Positions 20,517 to 32,010 of a stretch of DNA of 64,000 nt are shown here, in pieces; the first letter of the stretch is position 1; each line of letters starts with the position of its first letter. The notes beneath the pieces were generated by a model. It searched no databases. It was not told the origin of the DNA and worked only from the letters and a program-made list of their open reading frames with translations. The position numbers and the translations under genes were made by a program. The DNA comes from Mucor racemosus (Eukaryota > Mucoromycota > Mucoromycetes > Mucorales > Mucoraceae): positions 2,046,001-2,110,000 of the forward strand of contig JAPEHQ010000009.1 of assembly GCA_027405735.1 (NCBI GenBank). The letters run 5' to 3'.

Positions 20517-22745
20517 ATGACTGTTGCACCAACAGCATATTACGATCAAGTAATTATCATTCAACAAATTGAAACATGATTATGATTGAGTTTTATTTAA
20601 TTTTTTTCCATTTAGGAAAATGGAGGTAGAATTCCTATATTTACACCGACTTGGGACGAATTTAAAGATTTCAAAGCATTTGTTGAAAATATTGAAGAAT
20701 ACGGTAAAAAATCTGGCATTGTAAAAATCATCCCACCTAAAGAATGGTAAAAAAAAAAAAATTTGTTGTATAAAAATATAAGCTAAAAAATATTAATATA
20801 GGAAAAACCAATTACCAAAAATACAACAACATCAGATAAATAACATCAAAGTGACCAAACCAATTGTACATATATATATATAAAAAAAGATAAACATAAA
20901 CATTGATCGGTCATTAACAATTCCCAAAATTAATAGACTCAGCATATAATTGGTGGTAGAGGTGTGTTTACTCAAACAAACATCGAAGACAGAAAAGAAT
21001 ATACATTACAACAATGGTACGATATTTGCCAAAAAGACCAGCATCGACCATTAATAAAAAACAATAATAATCAGAATCAAGGTATTTGAAATTCATTTTG
21101 ATGATTGTGTCATGATATTAACGAATTTGGCATAGTAATTATGTCATAGACTTGAATACAAACTACTTACTTACACTACTATATACATAGAATAAAAGAA
21201 ATCTTCATCACATTTCTTTCGATTCAGAAACTAGTAATTTAACAGTAGATCAATATAAAGAAATCGAGAGAAATTACTGGAGAAACATAACATTTAATCA
21301 ACCCATGTATGGGGCTGATCTGCTTGGAAGTAAGTGTGCAAAAATATTTTATGCATTTATTTATTTATTACTAATTGACTCCAATATCAGCTTTGTTCAA
21401 CTCATCGATTACTTCTTGGAACCCAAATACATTGGATAATACACTCAATAAGCTAAATCAAACATTACCCGGAGTAAATTCCCCTTACTTGTATTTTGGC
21501 ATGTGGAAAGCAACGTTTGCATGGCATGTAGAGGTAATAAGGATATGATCATTTTACTTCTATTTACAAATACTCATGCACATTGTACAGGATATGGATC
21601 TATATTCAATAAATTATATTCACTTTGGAGCACCAAAACAATGGTATGTCATTCAACCTTGCCATCAAAAAAGGTTTGAAACTTTCATGCAAAGTAAGGG
21701 AAATACGAAACTTTATATTCTTTGGTGTTACTTACTTAATCATAATATAATAGCCACGTTTTTTAATCAATACAAATCTTGCCATGAATTCTTGAGACAC
21801 AAAACTTTTATTGTATCACCAACTGTGCTTGAGAATAATAATATCCCAATCCAGCGATGTGTTCAACAAGCAGGAGAATTTATAATCACTTACCCTTTTG
21901 GTTATCACTCGGGTTATAATCTGGATTTTAACTGTGCTGAAAGTGTCAATTTCGCAATGGATTCTTGGCTGGAGATTGGCAGAAAAGCGAAACCTTGTAC
22001 CTGCATCGATGATTCGGTTGTGATTGATGTGAATAGTTTATTAGATGGCGTTTTAAATAAGAATGTTGATGATCAAAACACTAAAAAAAAGAGAAAATTT
22101 GATGAAATTATTGAACAGGACAATGCTTGTGTACTTTGTTCAAATCCACCATTACCGAATGAACCTTTATTGGCAACGAATGAGGATAGGCATTATAAAC
22201 ATATTCATAAAGTATGTGCTGAATCAGTAGATGAAACTTATGTGGTGAAGAATTTGGTTTATGGTGTTGGTGATATTCCTGCATCGAGATGGAAATTAGT
22301 CTGTCTATTCTGCAAGAAAAAAGAAGGAGCATGTATGCAATGTTGTTATGGAAAATGTTGGAAAGCTTTTCATGCTACATGTGCTTTACAAAATGACGCT
22401 ACAATGAACCGTGTACATTCAGATACATCGAATCCACACTCACTGTATAATGGTTATTGCCCACAGCATGATCCTAAACGAATAAACGAAAAGAAGAAGC
22501 AGAAAGAGGTACAGATTAAAGAGATGGCAAACAAACTTCAGATTGGTTTAGAAATTCATATGAAATGGAGAGGTGGTGAGCAATATAAAGGTAAGTAAAC
22601 TACTGATTTATTTAATCAACATGCATGTCTTAATATACCATTTTACACAGGCATTGTTAGTGAATGTTTACCAGATCAAAAGATGTGTCGTGTATTATTA
22701 ACTGACGGCACTATTCGAAAAGTATCTTGGAGAGATATTGTTTAA
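20517..22745 (+). CDS. KDM4/JMJD2-type histone lysine demethylase (JmjN-JmjC-ePHD-Tudor-like)
   Basis: Nine exons: 20517-20549, 20616-20746, 20802-20865, 20943-21081, 21228-21329, 21391-21533, 21591-21693, 21754-22590 and 22651-22745. All have GT-AG borders and together give 548 residues. JmjN covers about residues 12-55 (I-P-I-F-T-P-T-W-D-E-F). JmjC keeps the iron ligands H202, E204 and H290. It also keeps the zinc ligands C248, H254, C320 and C322, with exactly the spacing of human KDM4A, plus N212 and K220. An extended PHD-type zinc module follows from C364, and a short Tudor-like end covers about 500-548. The family removes methyl groups from H3K9/H3K36 using 2-oxoglutarate and Fe(II). 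All catalytic residues are present, so activity is expected. The PHD plus Tudor-like tail resembles animal KDM4 more than yeast Rph1/Gis1. Confidence 0.93.
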
Positions 22746-23329
22746 TTGTATCATTTAGTACTTTGCCAAAAGTTTCTTATTTTTTTTCTTCCTCTTTCCT
22801 TATTGTATATATGTACGTACATACATATTTATTGCTACGTTTTTCGTTTTTTCTTAATTGCTTTAAAATTATTATTGTCACATACTATTATTTTATTTAT
22901 TACATTGCTAATCTCATAAACTAAGATACTTGCATTTCTAAAATCATTAAACAAATCACCCGTTCATACAGATGTTTTCAAATTTATGCTTCGAAAGTTC
23001 TTATTGAACCCATATTCTAAGCATGATACTCCAGTTCCAGTTTGATTGTTATTGACTCAATGTAATGGTCATATTTATTAGCAAACTATTATTTGCATAG
23101 ATAGCGCAAACATGAATAGTTGTTGCAATATCCTGTCCTTTAAGAGTATATAGCGACTTTTTTTTATGAAATTAAAATTGTTGCATATGCGTATGTTTAT
23201 AATATGTTTGTTTATAGGGCAGTTATTCAATATGTATGCAATGTTAAAATCCATAAATCCCAGATGATGTGTGTAATAGCAAAATACGGATCTAATCTGT
23301 TGTATTAATTAATTAGTTAAAATTAAAGT
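22746..23329. other. Intergenic downstream of KDM4
   Basis: An AT-rich 3' region with several AATAAA-like words. No gene or recognised repeat module is present. Confidence 0.5.
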
Positions 23330-24020
23330 ATGCCTATTTTTATTATAAAATACTTCAAAACAAATAAATTTCATTATTAAAAAGTGGTAGTGTCCTAATT
23401 ATCTGTAGAGATATCAAGGCTTAAAGTTTTGAATTTTAGCAATGAAATGCCTGTAAAAATCCGAAACATTAGCATTAAAAAGGTTATACCAACTACAAAA
23501 AATAGAATATTTCCGGATACTCGTTTTTGGATTAATATTGATCATCTCAGATACATTGGCATATAATTTTTTCTTGATATTATTTAGTGAAAAAAAAAGT
23601 AGAGAAGGGATGAAAAGTTGGACCCATTTCCTAACGAAATGCTATGAATTTTATGCGTTTCCAAGTCTTTCGTGAGACATATAATAACTTTTTGGAACAT
23701 CTAACATAATGCAACTGATTCATATTTGCTTAGTATTACATTGGGAGCTAATTTGAATCTAAATAAACATAGGGAGTTAGTCGGTCTACTGCTCTTAGTT
23801 AGTCTAGATAGCAGGTAACCAACTTGATATTCAAACTTACCGAATGCAGAACAATCCACGGACGCTAATATCTAAGATACCTGTAGTATCTATTCCTATC
23901 TGTATGAATGCAGAGTGGCAACTTACTTCGATCAGTCTTCATTGAGATGTATTTTTGATTGCTTTCAACAAAAATGCGCAGTAAACTATAGACACGCTTT
24001 GACAATGATTTTCTCATAAC
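23330..24020 (+). repeat. Module A (3' part only) followed by module K, copy 2
   Basis: 23330-23640 matches the last third of module A (word TTATAAAATACTTCAAAACAA, then GGATGAAAAGTTGGACCC). 23700-24020 matches module K at 14700-15000. The order A then K is the same as at 13546-15031. Confidence 0.75.
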
Positions 24021-24179
24021 ACAGCAGTATGTTGTGGAAGCTGCCCTTTTAGATCATCATATCGAAGATGTATACCTACTCTCATCTAATGTTGGAAGTT
24101 ATTAGAATAATCAAAATTTGTTGAGGTAATAAAGTTTTTGTTGTCGGTTTTTTACGGTTGTAAAAAGTAAGTTGTTGCG

Positions 24180-25160
24180 TCCACAGATCTGTGCACATTT
24201 CTTGGTTAACATTGCGACACCGTTTGATATCACTACGGCCGAACTATGCTTCCCATGGGCATAATGATCTGCACAGATGGGCAGAATAAAACATTTCGTG
24301 CAGATCAGGCAGCCCAGATGAGCAGAGCAATGAGATCAAGGTTTTTTAGTCAATTTACTAAAGTATATCAATCATAATAAAATTAATAACGAAGATAATT
24401 TGAATGATTTAAAGCAAATATGAGTTACTCTGATTCAATAGAATTAGTGCCTTATTGACGAGATATATCAATTTGGAATTTGGAATTTGAAAGAGTTCTG
24501 CCCATGTTCTTCTTTTGGGGACCAAATGGGAACAACGACAACAACCTGTTTGGCAACATTAAAAGTATTTATGCTTTTGTAAATTTCTGTTTGTAACACA
24601 CAAAATCGACTGATTTAGGATTATTTTTCTTTCTTCTTCACCACTTTTTCCTGGACGCTTTTATCTATGCTTAAAACTACAACAAAAAGGACCAATAGTT
24701 TTCATAAACTGAAATCAAGTAGCAGGTACAAGTACATGTTTTTCCTATTGTTTATTTGGAAATAAATTATTAACTGTAAATTTTAGGGCACGTTATAATA
24801 TCTTTCTCAAACAAAAAAACCATCCCGGACTTAATCATTTTTTTGTTCCATTATCTACGTTATAATCAATGCTTTTTTAGTATAAAGTCGATATCTACCT
24901 GGAGAAAAACTGGTGATTAAAAAAGTATGTATAGTATTGACTTGATTTGAATGAATGAATAAACCCATGTTAATCTATTTAGTTTCTAAAAAGCATTTAT
25001 TTCTATTAAGTGACCAGCAACTAAGAAGAGGAAAAAAAGATGTTGCCTTGTATATCACTACCAATTATCAAAGGTACACCATAAATATTACTTATTAGCT
25101 TGTTATTAATTGATTTTACTAATAAATCAATTTTTATAGGCCAAAAGTACACCATGAAGA
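24180..25160 (+). repeat. Module D, copy 1
   Basis: Collinear with 52590-53490 (reversed at 61523-62423). Landmarks are CACTACGGCCGAACTATGC, GATCTGCACAGATGGGCAG, ACCAAATGGGAACAACGAC and GGAGAAAAACTG. The first 60 bp have the same TGCACA-type words as module F. Non-coding. Confidence 0.8.
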
Positions 25161-25286
25161 AAAATCTCTTAATTCTCTTAACTGTGCCAGATTAAGAAAA
25201 ATAAGAAAATTTTCACTGCTTATTTCTTTTGAATTTCATCTTAATATGGCACAATTAAGAGGATTAAGAGATTTTTTCTCCATAAT
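25161..25286 (+). repeat. Inverted pair of TTAATCNTCTTAA words
   Basis: AATCTCTTAATTCTCTTAACTGTGCC near 25165 faces its reverse GGCACAATTAAGAGGATTAAGAGATT near 25245, giving a hairpin-forming arrangement of about 25-bp arms around 55 bp. It sits where module D is joined to the captured exon. In the copy at 53490-54535 the corresponding place holds about 1 kb of other sequence. Confidence 0.6.
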
Positions 25287-25440
25287 GTAAGTTTGTTCTG
25301 GTAAAGCATTGAATAAATTGGCTTGGGACAAAGAAGGTAAAAAGGTGGCAATAGGTTCCAGTGATGGCCATGTTTATGTTTATGTTTATGTTTATGTCTA
25401 TGCTTATGTTTATGATATTGGAGAGGTAAGACTGAAACTC
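25287..25440 (+). pseudogene. Captured WD40 exon (dynein intermediate chain-like), copy c, 5'-truncated but in frame
   Basis: The frame reads A-L-N-K-L-A-W-D-K-E-G-K-K-V-A-I-G, then S-S-D-G-H-V-Y-V-Y and D-I-G-E, directly followed by a consensus splice donor (GAG then GTAAGA). The pattern A-L-N-x(2)-x-W...G-x-x-x-A-x-G-x-S-x-G...Y-D-x-G-E is characteristic of the last WD repeats of cytoplasmic dynein intermediate chains. A GTTTAT-type hexanucleotide run at about 25370-25410 expands the V-Y dipeptide without breaking the frame. No start codon or partner exons are present, so it is a fragment. Confidence 0.8.
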
Positions 25441-25579
25441 AATGTAAATCACCTCTAGCGCAATAATTATAAAGTAAGACTATATTATTATCAAATAAAC
25501 TACCACACAATATTAACATGTATAATGATTTACAGCAATAAGCTTGAATCAATTGGGTACAGCATTGTAAATTCTTGAA

Positions 25580-26175
25580 AAAGTTCTCAAGTATTATAAA
25601 ATCTCTTATTTTTAAGACTTACAAGGCTTGTAAGCGGAATATTAATTTAGAAAATTATTCTTGTCCAGATCATCAATTTTGACATTTTTTAATTTTTTTT
25701 TCTGATTTTGCAAATCTAGAGTTAATTATACTACCAATTATAAAAACAAAAAATATACACATATACAACATTTAGCGCTCTATTTGCTCAATAGAAAATA
25801 ACAAACATTTTTATTGCAAAATATTACATGAAAATCCTTTAATCAAAAAACCGTTTTTGGGGCAAAAGTACAAAGTTTCATTACTTAACTTTTAATATTA
25901 AGTTTTTATAAAATGTGTATTAGCTATGGCTACAATTTTCTCTCATATTGCAGTATATTTAAACGTTGATTTTGGTATCAAAATTTGATTTTTCTGTTTT
26001 TTGATCAAAATCATGAGTGTTGGTAAGGGTAAAATGAGTCCCAAAAATGTCCGCTACAAAGTCTGAATTTTCAGACCGTACGTGGTTAAATATAAGAAAA
26101 GTTTCAAAAACTCGCTTTTTTATTTGAAACTTAGATATACTATACCATAGCATAAGAGACTTAGCCATTCAATCT
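25580..26175 (+). repeat. Module B, copy 3
   Basis: Collinear with the other B copies, with somewhat more substitutions than between copies 1 and 2. It is closer to the copy at 54960-55420 (both have ACATTTAGCGCTC and GCAAAATATTACATG). Confidence 0.8.
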
Positions 26176-27145
26176 TGCTATGCTCAATTACGGCGTTGCT
26201 CTACGGGATCGCTTTTAAAAATTTTTAATGAATCTATGGTATGACAGCCGGTTTTTCTAGTAAAGAATGCGTGTTTCTATGATAATAGATATTGCCTATT
26301 TTGTTTGGTTTATGGGTTGATGCACTGTAATGCTGCTTTTACATTGGCTGAAATGTGCAATTTCGCAGGATTTTAATCATGCTAAATAATGTAAAGCCTT
26401 GAAAAATCCTTTTCTACGTGTGTTGTTTCTCTCTTTTTGTTTTCATATTCCAAGGATATTATTTACCGTTTGATAAGGCATATCAGACTATCAAGCTGGT
26501 ATTTTTTTCTTTTATTTGAATACGCATGCTAACATAAGAGACTAATGTTTTTAATATAGGTAGCAGTCGTTATATTAGAGACTGATATTTTTATTTAACT
26601 ATTTAACTGCACTCGAAGATCAAATGTCATTAGTTACTACTGTATTTTTGGACGTATTTCTTGATTACCACATCAAATCGAAGGCAATGATATTTATATC
26701 TACTCAATAAAAAGCTAGAACTGGCTACAAACTCACGAAATGTTCCAGAAAGGTGATCAAATTTCAAATGATATAGAAACAAAAAAAAAAGAATAATCTA
26801 ATGTTTTGTCTAGTAACCATAGTTTTGATCGTAGCTACTGTATACTTGAAAACAAATCTTTTTACAGCTGACAATTGTAAAAAACTAAAATAGTATTTTT
26901 AAAGAAGGTTAATTTGTTTAAATCTTATGTGCGATAAAGTAACATTTATAATCTTAGATTTGTCTTGCGATATAAATTTAAGCAGTAAGTGCTATTTAAG
27001 TTTATGCCTGAGTAAAAACCATTGTTGCTGCAAATATTTATTACAGCTACAAACATATTTACAAATGATGATAATTGTAAATATATTGGCTGTTGAATGT
27101 ATTGCTCTATTACATCAACAATCTATTGAATTGTGTTGTCTATTA
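26176..27145 (+). repeat. Module E, copy 3
   Basis: Collinear with 7348-8400. It is interrupted at 27146 by an inserted element and resumes at 27611. Confidence 0.8.
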
Positions 27146-27610
27146 TGTGGAATATTTATACATTTATCCACTATATTGATCTCTATTTCATCTGATTCTC
27201 AATTAGAGTACAGCTGGCATAAATAGACATTACACTACTAAATGATATATGCTGATTTATACTAATATAAATTTTCTACCGAGCTTCTATCCTAGCAGCT
27301 TCTAGTTAAAGACCAATCAACATAATGTGAACCTAATCATACCATTATGATCAAGGACCCATGAACTCTATGAATACAATGATTGGTTACTATCAAGACT
27401 TATATCTGACAAGGGGCATTATTGCCTATGTGTGAACCTAGGAATGATTGCTTAATCTCTCCGATAAAAACTATATGAAGAGGACATTTGTTTACTACAA
27501 AAGTTTCCAAGTAAAATTTAACTTGATAATAAAACAACCCTAATGTTATCTAGTCGAGTTCCTATTGTTTTTTGTACTTTTTTTCCGTGAATATCTCTAC
27601 CTATTCTACA
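27146..27610. mobile_element. Inserted element in module E (465 bp), class uncertain
   Basis: Absent from the other module E copies. The ends TGTGGAATA and, reversed, TGTAGAATA form an imperfect inverted repeat. The flanks GTCTATTA (27138-27145) and GTCTATAA (27611-27618) are an 8-bp duplication with one mismatch, which favours a hAT-type miniature element. The TG...CA ends also allow an LTR. Confidence 0.6.
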
Positions 27611-27618
27611 GTCTATAA

Positions 27619-28045
27619 TATATATTATTAATAAAAGCAAATATAATTTAAAAACACATTTCAATAAAAAATGCAATGGAATTTTGAGAACGGCACGATG
27701 CTCATGTACAAACCAGTTTGTACCCATACGATTAGCTCATTATGCTTTATGCTCATGGTCAGATTTTATTATAATGCACAAATAGGGATGATAATGATAT
27801 GCTTATGGGCAATTCTACTATTATGCACACATGGGATTAATAATGTCATGCACATGGACAGAGTCTATAATTCAGCACATACAGGCTTAGCATTATGCTC
27901 GTGTGCAGTTTCTTTTTCTGTGCCCGTGTACATCTTGTTATCTTTTTAGCCATTATATTTAGTGGGCACAACAGCTCTGGCTATAGTGTGCAGCCCAACT
28001 GTGCACAACGAAATCATCTTGTGCAGCACAGGTCGACCATAGTGT
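27619..28045 (+). repeat. End of module E and module F, copy 2
   Basis: Module F from about 27650 matches 13120-13545. The motif cluster of GTGCNCATG-like words is well preserved here, ending CAGCACAGGTCGACC. Confidence 0.75.
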
Positions 28046-28530
28046 ATGATAAGTTCTACATTGCTGTGTACTATGTTATTATGTTATAAAGCTCAGTTTA
28101 TACTGTACGTATTGAGGAATGTGGAACTTCTGTGTGTCACCTAGACTTGATTGGATATATAAATATATATATATATATAAATAAATTTGTTTTAGACTAA
28201 TCATATAATTAGAAAATGTGAATATGAAAGAAGATGTTTCGATCTTATAATAAAGTTCTTTAGTTTTAGTGTGCTCTTTCATTTTATAAAAATTTTCCTT
28301 TATTTTTATTAAATGGTTTATTACATATTTTAGTTTTGAGATTGATATAATCTCCTAACGTAACATAAGTCTTAGATAATTTTTAGGTGGTTTTCGAATT
28401 TTTCGCCCAACATTGAGTCGAATTACGTCAAATCTTCGCAGACGATGAATTTTCTCTCTATGAGCCTAGGGTATCTGTCCGAAAATAGAAGAGATTATTA
28501 TACCAGAATGTAAGTGCACCGGCCTAATAT
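28046..28530. other. Sequence inserted between modules F and A
   Basis: In the copy at 13545 module F runs almost directly into module A, but here about 485 bp intervene. They include an (AT)n tract at about 28160-28185 and TATAAATAAATTTG. The insert ends and a target duplication could not be fixed. No gene is present. Confidence 0.45.
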
Positions 28531-29840
28531 TGGTTATAATTGGCCCAAAATTAGTTATAAAAAATTTAGCATCTAAATTGAGGTGCTAATTTTTTGTATA
28601 CATACTGTAAGAGAGATTCAGCTGCAAGCTAGTCCGAGTTTTTTGTTTTAGCAAAAAATACTGATCTTTCGTCGAGATAATCAAAAAAGTAATTCCTATT
28701 ACAGCTTACAGACTATCACAACGGGGTTCCAAAATCGATTTCAAAAAATGATCGGAAAATGATCGAAAAATGACTCAAAAAACAAAATTGTTTAATGGCT
28801 CATGAACTGAAAAGCAAGTTTAGTTAGCATATTAAATGTTTTGTGTATAGTTTTGGATTCTGCATCCACTTAAATAAAATTCAGACAAATGCTTCACATT
28901 AAATTTTACGTAAAATGTGCTTGAAATTTTGGAGGTTTTTTTGAAGATACACATCACTTTTTATAAGCATATGTAGAATATAATTAACTGAAATGATGCA
29001 CAAAAAAATTATCTATCGACCTAACCTTTGCTAAACCTTCTAGCTGCATATTTCGTAGAGAAAACGAGATTTTTGTCAATTTTTTTTTCAAATTCAGAAT
29101 TTGGGATGAGGGTATATAAGGGGAAAATTGAAGCTAAAAATGAAGATATCACTTTTATATGTTTTTGAGAATATCTGCACGAAAAATCAATATTTTGAGA
29201 AAAACTAAATTGGGTCCTAGAGAGCTCAATGAGCTTGATGACGCTAATGTATAAAAAATGCTGCTCAATCTAACGAATATTTTGAAATCTACTACAAAAA
29301 TGTCAAAAAAACAGAAAAAACAAAAATGCTCAGAATTTTTTCATATTAAAATTTTTTATAGAGCACTTCAAAACAAGTAAGTTTTATTATTACAAATTGC
29401 TAGTATAGCTTAATACTTTACAGAGATATGAAGGCTGAAATTTTTTGATTTTTAGCAGTGAAATACCTGTAAAATTTGAAACATTAGCGCTGAAAAAGTG
29501 ATACCAACAGCTAGAGATAAGGTGTTTCCGGATACTCGTTTTTGAATTAAAGTTGAACATCTCAGGTACATTGGCATATAATTATCTCTCGGTGTTATTT
29601 AGTAGGGGTGTTCTCTAACCCAGCTTATACTAGTAAATTTAGCTGGAAAAACCTGGCTCGACAACAACGCTATTATTTAATATTTAAAAAAAAGTAGGGC
29701 AGGGATGAAAAGTTGGACCCAGGTTTTAAGGACAAAGCAATGAATTTTACGCATTTTCGAGTCTTTTATGAGATATAAAATAAATTTATATCTATTTTGT
29801 AGCATCTCCAATATCCTAAAGGTGTTTGATGTGGGGTTAG
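28531..29840 (+). repeat. Module A, full copy in plus orientation
   Basis: Collinear with 13546-14420 and 62660-63730, extending to the GGGATGAAAAGTTGGACCC word at about 29702. A short insertion near 29600-29680 interrupts it. Confidence 0.85.
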
Positions 29841-30056
29841 TTAAAGAAAAAATGACACTCTCACTCGAGTATAGGATTAAAGCTCACGTTTAAAACCCAA
29901 AAACCTCAATTTTGAACAGTTCTATTGGTCGTTTAGAGCTGAAAACTCTGCTATATTGGCTTAATGGTTTTTTTAAAGTCAAACCACCAACCAAAAAGAA
30001 AAAAAAAGCCTTTATACGCTGTCTAAAAAGGATACCCCGTCTTTTTTTGGATAACC

Positions 30057-31636
30057 ATGTTTAAACAAAGTAAGCTTTATATTAGTTTAATCGCTTGGCA
30101 GAAATATCTAATGCAGACCAGTTAAATTCCTTGGAAGAATTGCAAGAGTAGAACCTCGTTATTATTCTACTCATGTAACCGCTCCAAAAGTATGGGTTGT
30201 TACTGATGGAGGTATAGAAAGTTCTTTACAAGCTGTAGCACTAGGAAAGCAATTGTCAGGCTCAAATCAATTCAAGATCAAGACAGTCGTAGCGAGTAAA
30301 AGTAAGGCAATTTCGATAAATCATTATGAAAAAAGCCAAATTTAACATATTTAATGTATAGAATTACAAATGTTTCCTGCTATCATTCAAAAATATCTCA
30401 TTGATTGGAGCGCATCAAAGCACAAAGGCGCATTAAATAAATTACCATGGTATTTAACAGCAAAAGACGAATCGTTTGATAAAACCAAGCCAGATTATGT
30501 TATTGCAAGTGGGCAAGATGCTGTGCCTGCTTGTCTTTATTTGACTAAATCGGATCAAACTAGGACATGCTTTTCGGGTAAGAAAATACACTTTTTGTTT
30601 ATTTGTAGTATTCTAACATTTAATAATTAAGTTTATGTTGGATATCCAAATATACCATTTATTAATTTTGATCAAGTTGTATTACCAAAATACGAAGCCA
30701 ATGCTAAAATGGGTAATATATACATGAAAAAAAGTAACAGATCACATTTGTCTCATATCATTGATTAAAAGCTGCTCTTGGACCATTAGCAAGACAAAAG
30801 AACGGTATTATTACACCGGCACCATTATTAGATACAACAGCAACTTTATATAAACAAATGGATCAAATGATACCAGCATCATTTAGCCAAGGGTTTACAA
30901 CTGTTGTAGTAGGTGGACACTCTCCGAATTGCCGATGGTATTCGGAAGATGCGGTTAATTTAGCTGAAAACATCAAGGTAAAAATCATATGCAAGCATTT
31001 TGGGATAATGCAAACGGCTAAATTTTTGTTATATATATATATGTATATAGCGTATGGTAAAAAATTTAAACGATAAAGTAGTAGTTGTATATACAGATAG
31101 AACACCCCAATTAGTAAAAGATAAAATGAACAAAAGAATTACTGAATTTGACAGTACAAATGCATCAGTTTTTGCATGGGATTCAACATTGGAAACATCT
31201 ACAGCCAACAAGTTAACATCATACGAAAATATTATACAACATTCTCAACGTGTTGTGCTAACGGCAGATCTGGATTATGCATGTGCTCATGCTATATCAA
31301 AAGGGTAAAAAAAAATCCTTAAAGGAAATTAATTTATAGCAACTAATTGGATTTAATACATGTAGAAAACCTGTCTATGTTACATTTGGCGGCCAATGTA
31401 GATCTTATCTTTCTCACTTTTATCGTTGGGTATACGATGCTCATTTAGCTAGGAAATTAAGATTAGAACGTCATAACCACAAATCAACGGTTCATGATGC
31501 ATATAGTTATTTAGGAAATCATGTTACTTGGGGAAATGCTAGTAAAGCGTTTCAAATGAAACATACAATGTCATTTGTCAAAAGTGAAATTGAAGAAATT
31601 AGAGCTGAAAAGGTTACTGGCAAAAGAAGAAAATAA
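30057..31636 (+). CDS. ELM1-family (DUF1022-type) mitochondrial fission protein homologue
   Basis: Seven exons (30057-30069, 30122-30301, 30362-30577, 30632-30712, 30772-30977, 31051-31304, 31366-31636) with GT-AG borders give 406 residues. The short first exon and following basic, acid-poor stretch (F-L-G-R-I-A-R-V) suit a mitochondrial address. Family marks are V-W-V-V-T-D-G-G near the start, A-S-G-Q-D-A-V-P-A (about residue 125), V-V-V-G-G-H-S-P-N, and late in the protein T-A-D-L-D-Y-A-C-A-H-A then P-V-Y-V-T-F-G-G. The GT-B-like family is named for Arabidopsis ELM1, which brings dynamin DRP3 to mitochondria. The fungal role is not established, so fission is only inferred. The tail is basic (G-K-R-R-K). 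The exon 1 acceptor at 30121 was chosen because the alternative acceptor nearby runs into a stop. Confidence 0.85.
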
Positions 31637-31914
31637 TAAAAAGGGAAATATTATACACTTTAAAGTTGCACAAACAAAATATGGGTAAAAGGATAACAAA
31701 TGACGAAATTGAGAGAGAGAGAAAAGAGTGAGCAAACGAAAGAGTGAATGAATATGATTGCGTATAATATAACATTTAAAGAGAGTTCAAATCATAATGT
31801 ATGCATTTACAGCTACAGATCCCTTCAACTTTTCACATCGATAGCTCTGTAAGACATCATAACTTTTACAAATGACAAATCTCGTTTAGATCACAGCAAT
31901 CCCAACAACCATCT

Positions 31915-31940
31915 CCGGAGCCCTATATATTAAGGCATTT
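31915..31940 (+). promoter_or_regulatory. TATA-box promoter of the 2-hydroxyacyl-CoA lyase gene
   Basis: CCCTATATATTAAGG lies about 85 bp before the start codon at 32011, and a pyrimidine-rich leader (CTTTTTGCTCT onwards) follows it. That spacing is typical of a strongly expressed fungal gene. The region between the ELM1-family stop codon and this start is 374 bp. Confidence 0.6.
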
Positions 31941-32010
31941 TCTTGTGTGTGTGAAACTTTTACACTTTTCTTTTTGCTCTAATTTTTTTTTCTTTGTTTC
32001 GCACAAAATA

